In this document: positions 43,004-52,073 of the stretch, piece after piece | How the letters are laid out: each line of letters starts with the position of its first letter | Numbering within the stretch: the first letter of the stretch is position 1 | From: Streptomyces sp. NBC_00459 | GTDB taxonomy: Bacteria > Actinomycetota > Actinomycetes > Streptomycetales > Streptomycetaceae | Length of the DNA: 64,000 bases | Assembly: GCF_036013955.1 (NCBI RefSeq) | Contig: NZ_CP107903.1 | Coordinates: 2,232,001-2,296,000, forward strand | Direction of reading: 5' to 3' | Position numbers and translations under genes: made by a program | The notes under the pieces: generated by a model | Databases searched by the model: none | Told to the model about the DNA's origin: nothing | Seen by the model: the letters and a program-made list of their open reading frames with translations, nothing else

Positions 43004-43097
43004 GGTGTGGTTCTCCCCTGTCGTCTCAGTGGCCGGCGGCCCGGCCGACGGCTCTTGGTCAACGTCCGGAGCGAAGAGTACGTTGCAGGAAGGAGCA

Positions 43098-43373
43098 GTG
43101 GTCCCGATGCGTACAGGCAGTGAGCCGATGACAGCGCGCAGTGCCCTGCGGGCGCGTCTGTGGCTGAGTGTGTGGGGGCTGGTCTGGGCGATCGCGGGGA
43201 CGGCCGCGTTCGCGCTCGCCGGGCGCCCCGGCTGGGCGGCCGCCTGCGGTGTCCTGTGGCTGGTCGTCACGGTCGACCTGACCATGATCCTCCGGCACAT
43301 CCGGCAGGGCCCGCACTACCAGCCGGGCCCCGACATCCCGCCGTACCGGCCGCCGGAACAACGCGGCCCGTGA
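43098..43373 (+). CDS. Small two-helix membrane protein
   Basis: A 91-residue protein from a GTG with AAGGAG five bases upstream; an ATG at 43107 is an alternative. Two membrane helices (about 22-42 and 47-68) are separated by AGRPGW. The C-terminus is a polar Pro/His/Tyr tail (GPHYQPGPDIPPYRPPEQRG). It is divergent from the acyltransferase-like gene. Similar small proteins are common in Streptomyces without known function. Confidence 0.75.
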   Translation: MVPMRTGSEPMTARSALRARLWLSVWGLVWAIAGTAAFALAGRPGWAAACGVLWLVVTVDLTMILRHIRQGPHYQPGPDIPPYRPPEQRGP

Positions 43374-43375
43374 AC

Positions 43376-43391
43376 CTCACGCGCGCGTGAG
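43376..43391. terminator. Palindrome after the small membrane protein gene
   Basis: CTCACGCGCGCGTGAG is a perfect 16-base palindrome starting two bases after the stop codon and lying between convergent genes. With no spare loop bases it would form a shorter hairpin. It is also an example of the CACGCGCGCGTG word that recurs in this window. Confidence 0.45.
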
Positions 43392-43423
43392 GCCGTAGGG
43401 GGCAACCTGCCGGTGCCGAACGC

Positions 43424-43813
43424 TCAGGACTGCGAGTCGTCGAAGCGCGCCGCTTCGATATAGCGCGGGTTCGGGTCGAGCGCCGCCGCCAGCCGGAAGT
43501 GGCGCTTGGCCTGTTCGGGGCGGCCCTGACGCTCATAGGTGCGGGCCAGTGCGTAGTGCGCGAACGCGTTGTCCGGCTCGCGCTCCAGGACGATCGTGAA
43601 CTCCAGCTCGGCGGGGCGCAGTTGGGCGGCGGCGAAGAACGCACGCGCGCGCAGCAGTCGGGCGGCCGTGTTCTCGGGGTGCGCGGCGATCACGGGATCG
43701 AGCAGTTTCACCGCGCCACGGGGATCGCGGGCGGCGAGCAGTTGCTCGGCCGCGCGGAAGTCGATGACATGCGTCTCCGGAGTACGTCCGGTCCATCCGC
43801 TGGTCTCGGGCAC
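43424..43813 (-). CDS. Tetratricopeptide-repeat protein
   Basis: A 129-residue protein made of three to four TPR-like helix pairs: FRAAEQLLAARDPRGAVKLL, TAARLLRARAFFAAAQLRPA, AFAHYALARTYERQGRPEQA and KRHFRLAAALDPNPRY. TPRs mediate protein contacts; there is no other domain. The ATG at 43813 begins 50 bases after the coaE stop and the gene is probably co-transcribed with coaE. Partner unknown. Confidence 0.88.
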   Translation of the reverse strand: MPETSGWTGRTPETHVIDFRAAEQLLAARDPRGAVKLLDPVIAAHPENTAARLLRARAFFAAAQLRPAELEFTIVLEREPDNAFAHYALARTYERQGRPEQAKRHFRLAAALDPNPRYIEAARFDDSQS

Positions 43814-43863
43814 GGCAAAGTCCTTCCCTCACTACGGCGGTTCAACGCCCGCCGTCGGCAACG

Positions 43864-44472
43864 CTATTCCCGCGCCGCCCGCGCTCTCCGTTCGAGTTCT
43901 GCCCATACGTCCGTTACACGCCGTTCCAGCTCCTCCAGCGGGACGTCGTTGTCGATGACGACGTCCGCGATCTCCAGGCGCTTCTCACGGGTGGCCTGGG
44001 CGGCCATGCGCGCGCGTGCGTCGTCCTCCGTCATGCCGCGCAGCCGGACCAGCCGGTCGAGCTGGGTCCCCGGGCTCGCGTCGACGACGATCACGAGGTC
44101 GTAGAGCGACTTGAGTCCGTTCTCCGCGAGCAGCGGTACGTCGTGGATCACGACGGCGTCGTCGGCCGCGGCGGCTTCGAGAGCGCGGGAGCGGAGGCCC
44201 ACCAAGGGGTGCACGATCGAGTTGAGCACGGCGAGCTTCGCCGGGTCGGCGAAGACGATCGAGCCCAGCTTGGGCCGGTCCAGGCCACCGTCCTCGGCTA
44301 GCACTTCCGTACCGAAGGCGTCGACGACCGCCGCGAGACCCTCGGTCCCCGGTGCGACGACCTCGCGCGCGATGCGGTCCGCGTCGATCAGGACGGCACC
44401 CCGCGCGACGAGCAGCCGCGACACCTCGCTCTTGCCGGCCCCGATGCCGCCGGTCAGGCCCACTGTCAGCAT
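43864..44472 (-). CDS. coaE: Dephospho-CoA kinase
   Basis: A 202-residue CoaE, which phosphorylates dephospho-CoA in the last step of CoA synthesis. The P-loop GGIGAGKS is at residues 8-15, with [12 protein letters not shown] (CoA-site Asp), [23 protein letters not shown] and the lid [19 protein letters not shown] in the expected order. Length equals the basic enzyme; the extra C-terminal domain found in mycobacterial CoaE is absent. The ATG at 44472 is seven bases after TAAGCT and has no ribosome binding site, so it is probably leaderless. It lies between PAC2 and the TPR gene. Confidence 0.96.
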   Translation of the reverse strand: MLTVGLTGGIGAGKSEVSRLLVARGAVLIDADRIAREVVAPGTEGLAAVVDAFGTEVLAEDGGLDRPKLGSIVFADPAKLAVLNSIVHPLVGLRSRALEAAAADDAVVIHDVPLLAENGLKSLYDLVIVVDASPGTQLDRLVRLRGMTEDDARARMAAQATREKRLEIADVVIDNDVPLEELERRVTDVWAELERRARAARE

Positions 44473-44479
44473 GCCCGGC

Positions 44480-44485
44480 AGCTTA
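44480..44485 (-). promoter_or_regulatory. -10 element of coaE (leaderless)
   Basis: Minus strand TAAGCT, seven bases, then the ATG at 44472. A CTGTCGGTG further upstream is at the wrong distance to be a damage-type box. Confidence 0.5.
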
Positions 44486-44541
44486 GGGCCTGCCACCGAC
44501 GGCGTCACCGACAGGGCGCCCGCGGGCTCGGCCCCTCGGGG

Positions 44542-45480
44542 TCAGCCCTCGCCCTCCCGCTCCGCGAGGAACTTCTCGAACTCCAGCCCGATCTCGTCGG
44601 CGGACGGGATGTCGACCGGTTCCGCGAGCATGTTGCCCCGGCTCTCGGCGCCCGCAGCGGCATCGTACTGGTGTTCAAGACCCTGGACCAGGGCCACGAG
44701 GTCCTCGTCGCCCTCCTGGATCTGGCGGTCGATCTCCGTCTGGGTGCGGTGGGCGTCCGTGCGCAGCGCGTGCGCGATACCGGGCAGGACCAGGCCGGTG
44801 GCCGCTGTGATGGCCTCCAGGACGGTCAGGGCCGCGTCCGGGTACGGAGAACGGGCGATGTAGTGCGGGACGTGCGCGGCGACGCCCAGGACGTCGTGGC
44901 CGGCCTCCATGAGGCGGTATTCGACAAGCGACTCGGCACTGCCGGGGACCTGCGCCTCCTCGAAGGGGCTGCGGTGGCCCGGCACCAGTTCGTTGCGGTT
45001 GCCGTGCGGGGTGAGCCCCACGGGACGCGTGTGCGGGACGCCCATCGGGATGCCGTGGAAGTTCACGGACAGGCGTACTCCGAGGCGCTCGATGATCTGC
45101 TGGACGGCCGCGGCGAAGCGTTCCCACTCGACGTCCGGCTCGGGTCCGGACAGCAGCAGGAAGGGCGCCCCGGTGGCGTCCTGGACGAGCCGCACATCGA
45201 GCGTGGGGACCTCGTAGTCGGCCCAGCGGTCCCGCTTGAACGTCAGCAGCGGGCGGCGCGCCCGGTAGTCCACGAGCCGGTCGTGATCGAAGCGGGCGAC
45301 CACTTGGTGGGGCAGTGTGTCGAGCAGCCGGTCGACGATCTGATCTCCGGTCTCGCCCGCGTCGATGTATCCGTCGAAGTGGTAGAGCATGACAAGACCG
45401 GCCGACTCCTGCGCCAGCGCCATGTCGACAACGGCCAGGCCTTTCGGCTCCCATGCGTACAAACCCTGCGGATCAAGCAC
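44542..45480 (-). CDS. PAC2 family protein (proteasome-assembly-chaperone-like)
   Basis: A 312-residue PAC2 family protein. The domain (about 25-270) includes [54 protein letters not shown], the [11 protein letters not shown] motif and [20 protein letters not shown]. The eukaryotic relatives assemble proteasomes. Actinobacteria have 20S proteasomes, so a link is conceivable, but the bacterial role is unproven. The GTG at 45480 has GAGGAGGAG upstream. It lies between rpsA and coaE, a conserved Streptomyces order. Confidence 0.9.
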   Translation of the reverse strand: MLDPQGLYAWEPKGLAVVDMALAQESAGLVMLYHFDGYIDAGETGDQIVDRLLDTLPHQVVARFDHDRLVDYRARRPLLTFKRDRWADYEVPTLDVRLVQDATGAPFLLLSGPEPDVEWERFAAAVQQIIERLGVRLSVNFHGIPMGVPHTRPVGLTPHGNRNELVPGHRSPFEEAQVPGSAESLVEYRLMEAGHDVLGVAAHVPHYIARSPYPDAALTVLEAITAATGLVLPGIAHALRTDAHRTQTEIDRQIQEGDEDLVALVQGLEHQYDAAAGAESRGNMLAEPVDIPSADEIGLEFEKFLAEREGEG

Positions 45481-45706
45481 TGTGACCGCTCCTCCTCGTG
45501 TTCATACTCATCAACGCCGCCCAGGACATGAGCATTCCCGCCGGCACCCCGCTCATAGGTACGACCCGCCCACGCCTTTCCGCAGGAACGGCAGGGCCAA
45601 CTCCCCGACGTGCGCGGGCTGTACCGATATGAGGCCCCACCGCGTGTGCCTGGCAGGCGACGACCGAACCGCAGCCGAACGACGACCGGCCGCACACAAG
45701 GCGGAA

Positions 45707-45732
45707 GGCCCGCACCTCGAAAGGTGCGGGCC
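45707..45732 (-). terminator. rpsA terminator
   Basis: On the minus strand an 11-pair perfect stem, GGCCCGCACCT with AGGTGCGGGCC, is closed by a stable UUCG tetraloop and followed by TTCCGCCTT. It starts about 30 bases after the rpsA stop. Confidence 0.85.
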
Positions 45733-45763
45733 CTCAGTCAGCTGCTGAGCCAAGCGGCAGCGA

Positions 45764-47269
45764 TCAGCTCTGGCCGCCGGCCAGCTTCTCGCGGAGCGCC
45801 GCAAGGGCCTCGTCCGACGCCAGGGCGCCGGACGTGTCGTCCGACTCCGAGGAGTAGGAGCCGCCGCCACCGCCGGAGGCGGCCGGAGCCGCACTCGTCG
45901 TGCTGGCGCCCTCGGCCTCGGCCTGAGCGTCGGCCTCGCGGGACTTGATGACCTGAGCCTGGTGCTGCTCGAAGCGCTGCTGCGCCTCGGCGTACTGGTT
46001 CTCCCACACCTCACGCTGGGATTCGAAGCCCTCGAGCCAGTCGTTGGTCTCGGGGTCGAAGCCCTCGGGGTAGATGTAGTTGCCCTGGTCGTCGTACGAC
46101 GCGGCCATGCCGTACAGCGTCGGGTCGAACTCGACCGAGGCCGGGTCGGAACCGAAGGACTCGTTGGCCTGCTTCAGCGAGAGGCTGATGCGACGGCGCT
46201 CGAGGTCGATGTCGATGACCTTGACGAAGATCTCGTCGTTGACCTGGACGACCTGCTCCGGGATCTCCACGTGGCGCTCGGCCAGCTCGGAGATGTGGAC
46301 CAGACCCTCGATGCCCTCGTCCACGCGGACGAACGCACCGAACGGGACGAGCTTCGTGACCTTACCCGGGACGACCTGACCGATCTGGTGCGTCCGGGCG
46401 AACTGCTGCCACGGGTCTTCCTGCGTCGCCTTCAGCGACAGGGAGACACGCTCGCGGTCCATGTCGACGTCGAGGACCTCGACGGTGACTTCCTGGCCGA
46501 CCTCGACAACCTCGGAGGGGTGGTCGATGTGCTTCCAGGAGAGCTCGGAGACGTGCACGAGACCGTCGACGCCACCCAGGTCCACGAAGGCACCGAAGTT
46601 GACGATCGAGGAGACGACGCCGGAGCGGACCTGGCCCTTCTGCAGGGTCGTGAGGAACGTCTGGCGCACCTCGGACTGGGTCTGCTCGAGCCAGGCGCGG
46701 CGGGACAGGACCACGTTGTTGCGGTTCTTGTCCAGCTCGATGATCTTCGCCTCGAGCTCCTTGCCCACGTAGGGCTGGAGGTCGCGGACTCGACGCATCT
46801 CGACGAGGGACGCCGGCAGGAAGCCACGGAGGCCGATGTCGAGGATGAGACCACCCTTGACGACCTCGATGACGGTACCGGTGACGATGCCGTCCTCTTC
46901 CTTGATCTTCTCGATGGTGCCCCAGGCGCGCTCGTACTGGGCGCGCTTCTTCGAGAGGATCAGGCGGCCTTCTTTGTCCTCCTTCTGGAGAACAAGGGCT
47001 TCGATCTCGTCGCCGACCTTGACGACCTCGTTCGGGTCGACGTCGTGCTTGATCGAGAGCTCACGGCTCGGGATGACACCTTCGGTCTTGTAACCGATGT
47101 CGAGGAGAACCTCGTCCCGGTCAACCTTGACGATGACGCCGTCGACGATGTCGCCATCGTTGAAGTACTTGATCGTCTCGTCGATAGCGGCGAGGAATGC
47201 TTCCTCGTCACCGATGTCGTTGACCGCAACCTGCGGAGTGGTGGCGGTGATCTCGGTGCTGCTCGTCAT
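45764..47269 (-). CDS. rpsA: 30S ribosomal protein S1
   Basis: A 501-residue S1 with four S1/OB RNA-binding repeats (about 35-105, 122-192, 207-275 and 292-362), compared with six in E. coli. Each repeat shows the G-x-V family core, for example VDGVIVKVDRDEVLLDIGYK and VRSGVVSSIVNFGAFVDLGG. The C-terminal 130 residues are acidic and Ser/Ala/Gly-rich, typical of actinobacterial S1. It brings structured mRNAs to the 30S subunit. Leaderless mRNAs, predicted for several genes here, generally need S1 less. A near-consensus promoter lies about 200 bases upstream, leaving a long leader. Confidence 0.97.
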   Translation of the reverse strand: MTSSTEITATTPQVAVNDIGDEEAFLAAIDETIKYFNDGDIVDGVIVKVDRDEVLLDIGYKTEGVIPSRELSIKHDVDPNEVVKVGDEIEALVLQKEDKEGRLILSKKRAQYERAWGTIEKIKEEDGIVTGTVIEVVKGGLILDIGLRGFLPASLVEMRRVRDLQPYVGKELEAKIIELDKNRNNVVLSRRAWLEQTQSEVRQTFLTTLQKGQVRSGVVSSIVNFGAFVDLGGVDGLVHVSELSWKHIDHPSEVVEVGQEVTVEVLDVDMDRERVSLSLKATQEDPWQQFARTHQIGQVVPGKVTKLVPFGAFVRVDEGIEGLVHISELAERHVEIPEQVVQVNDEIFVKVIDIDLERRRISLSLKQANESFGSDPASVEFDPTLYGMAASYDDQGNYIYPEGFDPETNDWLEGFESQREVWENQYAEAQQRFEQHQAQVIKSREADAQAEAEGASTTSAAPAASGGGGGSYSSESDDTSGALASDEALAALREKLAGGQS

Positions 47270-47652
47270 GTGGGAAAGGGCTCCGGTACGGACAGAGAGT
47301 CGTAGGTACTGCTTACGCCGGGAGCCCGTTTCGCTCTGCAGAAGGCCGGACAGCCAAGGAAGCGCCATCAGGACCGAAAGGTCCGGTGGCGCCTCGACAA
47401 CCGAGGGGACATACATACAGATGCGAGCGCAACCTGCTACGTCTGAGGTGCGCAGGCCCGCAGCGCAACTTGTAGCATACGGGGGCAGCAGGGCAGGGTC
47501 AATGCGCGAAGGCGCACACCCGGGGCGGATCGCCGCATACCCGGCAGAAGACGTGTCCCAGGAGGCCACGCGGACGCTGTGGCGCCCCATTCACGACACC
47601 GTCGGGACAGGTCCGACGGACGAGCCCGCAGACTAATACGAGGGAGCCGATC
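47270..47652. other. Divergent intergenic region with rpsA leader
   Basis: 383 bases. From the promoter at 47474-47502, transcription toward rpsA would give an untranslated leader of about 200 bases, long enough for autoregulation by S1. I see no known riboswitch motif in it. The part nearer 47640 contains ACGAGGGAG, which serves as ribosome binding site for the methyltransferase. Confidence 0.6.
47474..47502 (-). promoter_or_regulatory. Near-consensus housekeeping promoter of rpsA
   Basis: Minus strand TTGACC (47502-47497), 17-base spacer, TATGCT (47479-47474). Spacing is ideal for the vegetative sigma factor HrdB. Predicted start near 47467. This is the best sigma-70-type promoter in the window, fitting the high demand for S1. 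Confidence 0.85.
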
Positions 47653-48462
47653 ATCCAAGAGCCCGAATCGCCCGAGCCGGACGCCACCCGGCGCGCCGCC
47701 GGAGTCACGGAGAGCTCCCGGGCCAACCGGGGCTGGTGGGACCGGAACGCGGACGACTACCAGAACGAGCACGGCACCTTCCTCGGCGACGACCGTTTCG
47801 TCTGGTGTCCCGAGGGCCTCGACGAGGTGGAGGCGGAGCTCCTCGGCCCGGCCGAGGACCTCAAGGGCAAGGACGTCCTGGAGATCGGCGCCGGCGCGGC
47901 CCAGTGCTCGCGCTGGCTGGCCGCCCAGGGGGCCCGTCCGGTGGCCCTCGACCTCTCCCACCGTCAGCTCCAGCACGCCCTGCGGATCGGCGGCGATGTC
48001 CCTCTCGTGGAGGCGGACGCCGGCGCCCTGCCCTTCGCGGACGGCTCGTTCGACCTGGTGTGCTCGGCGTACGGGGCGATGCCCTTCGTCGCCGATCCGG
48101 TGCTGGTGCTGCGCGGGGTGCGCCGGGTGCTGCGCCCGGGCGGGCGCTTCGTCTTCTCGGTGACGCACCCGGTCCGCTGGGCGTTCCCCGACGAGCCCGG
48201 TCCGGAGGGCCTGTCCGTCTCGGGTTCGTACTTCGACCGCACGCCGTACGTCGAGCAGGACGACGAGGGCAACGCGGTGTACGTCGAACACCACAGGACG
48301 GTCGGCGACCGGGTCCGGGACGTCGTGGCGGGCGGCTTCCGCCTGGTGGACCTGGTCGAGCCGGAGTGGCCGGCCTGGAACACGTCCGAGTGGGGCGGCT
48401 GGTCCCCGCTGCGGGGCAACCTCATCCCGGGAACGGCGATCTTCGTCTGCGAGCGCGACTGA
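47653..48462 (+). CDS. Class I SAM-dependent methyltransferase with apparent non-canonical start
   Basis: About 269 residues. NRGWWDRNADDYQNEHGTFL and FVWCPEGLDEVEAELLGP form the conserved N-terminal part of this family. Motif I is LEIGAGAAQCSRWLAAQG, followed by PVALDLSHRQLQHA and SFDLVCSAYGAMPFVADP. The end has FRLVDLVEPEWP and WGGWSPLRGNLIPGTAIFVC. Conserved coding extends upstream of the first in-frame GTG (47827), and no ATG, GTG or TTG exists in frame back to 47578. GAGGGAG lies six bases before an ATC at 47653, so ATC initiation is my best reading. A sequencing error is the alternative. Confidence 0.8.
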   Translation: MQEPESPEPDATRRAAGVTESSRANRGWWDRNADDYQNEHGTFLGDDRFVWCPEGLDEVEAELLGPAEDLKGKDVLEIGAGAAQCSRWLAAQGARPVALDLSHRQLQHALRIGGDVPLVEADAGALPFADGSFDLVCSAYGAMPFVADPVLVLRGVRRVLRPGGRFVFSVTHPVRWAFPDEPGPEGLSVSGSYFDRTPYVEQDDEGNAVYVEHHRTVGDRVRDVVAGGFRLVDLVEPEWPAWNTSEWGGWSPLRGNLIPGTAIFVCERD

Positions 48463-48476
48463 GGCCGTCGGTTTCG

Positions 48477-48512
48477 AAAACGCCCTCCACGCACGCGTGG
48501 AGGGCGTTTTTC
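48477..48512 (+). terminator. Intrinsic terminator of the methyltransferase gene
   Basis: AAAACGCCCTCCAC (48477-48490), six-base loop, GTGGAGGGCGTTTT (48497-48510), then TT. A 14-pair perfect stem with U-run, 14 bases after the stop codon. A GTG inside the right arm is unlikely to start hrpB. Confidence 0.92.
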
Positions 48513-48535
48513 ATGGACGTACGACACTGGGGGAC

Positions 48536-51061
48536 GTGATCCGTTACGACGCCCTGGACGTCCTGCCCGTACGCGGTGCCCTGCCCGACCTGACCGGCGC
48601 GCTCGACGCGCACGGTACCGCCGTCCTCGTGGCGCCTCCCGGTACCGGCAAGACGACCCTGGTGCCGCTGGCGCTGGCGGGGCTGCTGGGGGACGGCCGG
48701 CCGGTGCGGCGGGTCGTGGTCGCCGAGCCGAGGCGGATCGCCGCGCGGGCGGCGGCCCGGCGGATGGCGTGGCTGCTGGGCGAGCAGGTGGGGGCGAGCG
48801 TCGGGTACACCGTGCGCGGGGAGCGGGTCGTCGGGCCACGCACGCGCGTGGAGGTCGTCACGACCGGCGTGCTGCTGCAACGGCTGCAGCGGGACCAGGA
48901 GTTGCCGGGCGTCGACGTGGTCGTACTCGACGAGTGCCACGAACGGCACCTCGACGCGGACACAGCGGCGGCGTTCCTGGTCGACGTACGGGCGGCGCTG
49001 CGCCCCGAACTGCGGCTGCTGGCCGCGTCGGCGACGACCGACGCCGAGGGCTGGGCGGGGCTGCTGGGCGGCGCGCCGGTGATCGAGGCGGCGGGTGTGT
49101 CGTATCCGGTGGAGGTGGTGTGGGCGCCGCCGGGACGGCCGGTACGGCCGCCGCACGGTATGCGTGTCGATCCGGCGCTGCTGACGCATGTGGCGTCGGT
49201 GGTGCGGCGGGCGCTGGCCGAGCGTGCCGGGGACGTGCTGTGCTTCCTGCCCGGTGTGGGGGAGATCGCGCGGGTGGCGGGCCGGTTGCGGGACCTCGGG
49301 CCCGCGGTGGAGGTGCTCCAGGTGCACGGGCGGGCACCGGCGGCGGTGCAGGACGCGGTGCTGTCTGGCGGGACGGGCCGCCGGGTGGTGCTGGCGACGT
49401 CGGTGGCGGAGTCGTCGCTGACGGTTCCGGGGGTGCGGGTGGTCGTGGACTCCGGGCTGGCACGGGAGCCGAGGGTGGACCACGCGCGCGGGCTGAGCGC
49501 GCTGGCGACGGTACGGGCCTCGCAGGCGACCGGCCGGCAGCGGGCGGGGCGGGCCGGCCGTGAGGCGCCGGGGGCGGTGTACCGCTGCTGGGCGGAGGCC
49601 GAGGACGCCCGTCTGGCGCGTTTTCCGTCTCCCGAGATCCAGGTGGCCGATCTGACGGCGTTCGCCCTTCAGGCGGCCTGCTGGGGCGACCCCGACGCCT
49701 CGGGGCTGGCCTTGCTGGACCCGCCGCCGGGCGGTGCGATGGCGGCGGCGCGGGCGGTGCTGACGGCGATCGGAGCGGTGGACGCCGGTGGGCGGGCCAC
49801 GGACCGGGGCGCCCGGATGTCCCGCCTCGGCCTGCACCCCCGGCTGGCCCGGGCCCTGCTGGACGCGGCTCCCGAGGTGGGCGCGGCCCGGGCCGCCGAG
49901 GTGGTCGCGCTGTTGAGCGAGGAGCCGCCCCGGGAGTACGGCGACGATCTCGCGGCGGCCTGGCGTACTGCCCGGCGCGGCAACGACGCGTACGCGGCCC
50001 GGTGGCGGACGGAGGCCCGCAGGCTGCGCTCGGCGGCGCCGGACCCAGGGTCCCGTGAGCCCGCGAAGGGCTCCGCACCGGCGCTCGGGGACGACCGCGC
50101 GGCCGGGCTCGTCGCCGCGCTCGCCTTCCCCGAGCGGGTCGCCAGAGCGCAGGGGGGTTCATATCTGATGGTGTCCGGCACCCGGGCCGAGACCGGTGAC
50201 GGTTCGGCGCTGCGGGGCGCGCCCTGGATCGCGGTCGCCGTGGCGGACCGGCCGGTGGGGTCCGGGCACGCGCGCGTGCGGCTCGCCGCCACCGTCGACG
50301 AGGACACCGCGCGGTCGGCGGCAGGCGCTCTGCACGCCAAGGGCGAGGAGGTCCGCTGGGCCGACGGGGATGTCGTCGCCCGGCGGGTCGAGCGGCTCGG
50401 GGCGGTGGAGCTGGCGGTGCGTCCGCTGCGGGACCCCGACCCAGGCCTCGTACGCGACGCCCTTCTTGAGGGGCTGCGGCAGGAAGGACTCGGCCTGTTG
50501 CGCTGGTCCGCGGATGCCGGGACGCTGCGCCGGCGGCTCACGTTTCTCCGGCTGCACCTGGGCGCTCCCTGGCCGGACGTCTCCGACAACGCCCTCCACG
50601 CGCGCGTGGACGAGTGGTTGGAGCCCGAGCTGAGCCGGGCACGGCGGCGGGCCGACCTGGGGCGGATCGAGGCGGGGCAGGCGCTGGGCCGGCTGCTGCC
50701 GTGGGCCTCCGGGGAGGCCGGCCGTCTCGACGAGCTGGCGCCCGAGCGGATGGCGGTGCCGAGTGGCTCCAGGATCCGGATCGACTACTCCGATCCCGAA
50801 CGGCCCGTGCTCGCCGTGAAGTTGCAGGAGATGTTCGGACTGCGGGAGTCGCCCGCCGTGGCCGGTGTGCCGGTGCTCGTCCATCTGCTGTCGCCCGCCG
50901 GGCGGCCCGCCGCCGTGACCGCCGACCTCGCCTCCTTCTGGAAGGAGGGCTACAAGGGCGTGCGCGCCGAGTTGCGCGGCCGGTATCCGAAGCATCCGTG
51001 GCCCGAGGACCCGGCGACCGCCGAGCCGACGCGGCACACGAACGCGCGGCTCAGGCGTTGA
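48536..51061 (+). CDS. hrpB: ATP-dependent helicase HrpB
   Basis: An 841-residue DEAH-box RNA-helicase-type protein. Walker A is APPGTGKT (33-40), motif II is DECH (132-135), motif III SATT follows near 168, and motif VI is QRAGRAGRE near 340. The helicase-associated region and the HrpB-specific C-terminal domain (with SGSRIRIDYSDPERPVLAVK and LQEMFGLRESPAV) complete the usual layout. HrpB's cellular role is unclear in bacteria; it is not essential where tested. The GTG at 48536 has GGGGGAC upstream and avoids the terminator hairpin. Its end overlaps the convergent DUF3068 gene by 11 bases. Confidence 0.93.
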   Translation: MIRYDALDVLPVRGALPDLTGALDAHGTAVLVAPPGTGKTTLVPLALAGLLGDGRPVRRVVVAEPRRIAARAAARRMAWLLGEQVGASVGYTVRGERVVGPRTRVEVVTTGVLLQRLQRDQELPGVDVVVLDECHERHLDADTAAAFLVDVRAALRPELRLLAASATTDAEGWAGLLGGAPVIEAAGVSYPVEVVWAPPGRPVRPPHGMRVDPALLTHVASVVRRALAERAGDVLCFLPGVGEIARVAGRLRDLGPAVEVLQVHGRAPAAVQDAVLSGGTGRRVVLATSVAESSLTVPGVRVVVDSGLAREPRVDHARGLSALATVRASQATGRQRAGRAGREAPGAVYRCWAEAEDARLARFPSPEIQVADLTAFALQAACWGDPDASGLALLDPPPGGAMAAARAVLTAIGAVDAGGRATDRGARMSRLGLHPRLARALLDAAPEVGAARAAEVVALLSEEPPREYGDDLAAAWRTARRGNDAYAARWRTEARRLRSAAPDPGSREPAKGSAPALGDDRAAGLVAALAFPERVARAQGGSYLMVSGTRAETGDGSALRGAPWIAVAVADRPVGSGHARVRLAATVDEDTARSAAGALHAKGEEVRWADGDVVARRVERLGAVELAVRPLRDPDPGLVRDALLEGLRQEGLGLLRWSADAGTLRRRLTFLRLHLGAPWPDVSDNALHARVDEWLEPELSRARRRADLGRIEAGQALGRLLPWASGEAGRLDELAPERMAVPSGSRIRIDYSDPERPVLAVKLQEMFGLRESPAVAGVPVLVHLLSPAGRPAAVTADLASFWKEGYKGVRAELRGRYPKHPWPEDPATAEPTRHTNARLRR

Positions 51062-52043
51062 CCGGCTCGGGAGCCGAGGTTTCCGCGGGGGCGGGGTCGG
51101 CCGGTCCGCGTCCGCGGGCCTCCAGCAGAAGGGCGAGGGCCAGCAGGAGCACACCCAGGGTCAGGAAACCCCAGGGCAGGTACGACGTCAGCAGCAGGAC
51201 AAGTACGCGCTGGGACTTGACGAGGGCGACCGTCGAATCGATGTAGTCCTCGCGCATCTTCACGTGCCCGGAGAAGGCCGTCACCTTCTCGCGCCCCGAC
51301 AGGAGCCTGCCTCCGCGCAGTTCCTCCTGGTGGATCTCCTCGGCACGGACGGGCGCGCCGGTGACCGGTTCCACCCAGAACTTGCGGACCGTGGTGTACC
51401 AGCGGGTCGTGCCGGTCGCGGCGACCGTCTCGGCCGTGATGCCCTTGACGGGCATGTACTTGGGGAACGGGACCTTCGTCCAGGGGATGGTCTGCTCGAA
51501 GTAGTAGACCGACAGGCCGCGGAACGTCTGCGTGCCCTTGTAGTGGATGGGGGCGGTCAGCCGTGCCTGCGCGTCGAAGTACTCGTAGTCCCGCTTCTCG
51601 ACCAGGAAGGGCCACTTGAACTCGATGCCCTCCCGTTTCACCGGGGCGCCGTCGACCATCTCGCCGGTGGCGTGGACGGGTTCCTGGGTGTGCGCGTCGA
51701 AGATGTAGCGCTCGGGGATCTTGGAGACCATCTTCCCGTCGGGCCCCTGGACATAGGAGAGGCCGTCCCAGACGACCACGTCCCGCCCCGCCGTCCTCTC
51801 GATCTTCTCCGAGGCCTCGACGTTACCCTTGAGGGTCTGCACGATGGTGACCTTGGGGACCTTCACGGCGTGGAGGGAGTCGTAGTCGAGGAGGGTCGCG
51901 TCCTTCGCCTCCAGGACCATGGTCGTGTACTGGTTCGCCGGGACCTTGGCGAGGCGCGGGAAGGCGTACCAGCGCAGCAGCGGGGACAGCGCCGCGAAGA
52001 ACACGGCGAGGGCGAGCAGGATCAGGCCGGACTTTCGGCGCAT
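51051..52043 (-). CDS. DUF3068 (PorA-like) membrane protein
   Basis: A 330-residue protein with an N-terminal membrane helix (about 5-24) and a C-terminal one (near 285-308) flanking a large extracytoplasmic domain. VPANQYTTMVLEAKDATLLD, VVVWDGLSYVQGPDGKMV, SKIPERYIFDAHTQEPVHA and YFEQTIPWTKVPFPKYMPVK are family blocks. Related corynebacterial proteins are labelled porin-like, but streptomycetes lack a mycolate outer membrane, so the role is unknown. An Ala/Pro/Glu tail ends the protein. It is preceded on the same strand by a 44-residue peptide gene 30 bases away. Confidence 0.9.
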   Translation of the reverse strand: MRRKSGLILLALAVFFAALSPLLRWYAFPRLAKVPANQYTTMVLEAKDATLLDYDSLHAVKVPKVTIVQTLKGNVEASEKIERTAGRDVVVWDGLSYVQGPDGKMVSKIPERYIFDAHTQEPVHATGEMVDGAPVKREGIEFKWPFLVEKRDYEYFDAQARLTAPIHYKGTQTFRGLSVYYFEQTIPWTKVPFPKYMPVKGITAETVAATGTTRWYTTVRKFWVEPVTGAPVRAEEIHQEELRGGRLLSGREKVTAFSGHVKMREDYIDSTVALVKSQRVLVLLLTSYLPWGFLTLGVLLLALALLLEARGRGPADPAPAETSAPEPVNA

Positions 52044-52073
52044 CTCGGCCTCCCTCCCGGAGAGGTGCGGCGG

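Noticed and set aside
44500..44515. CTGTCGGTG upstream of coaE as a further damage-type box
   Set aside because: The distance to the likely -10 (TAAGCT) is about 20 bases instead of 8, and no TAnnnT occurs at the right spacing.
48497..48535. Upstream start for hrpB at 48497
   Set aside because: It lies inside the right arm of a strong intrinsic terminator; the GTG at 48536 has its own ribosome binding site.
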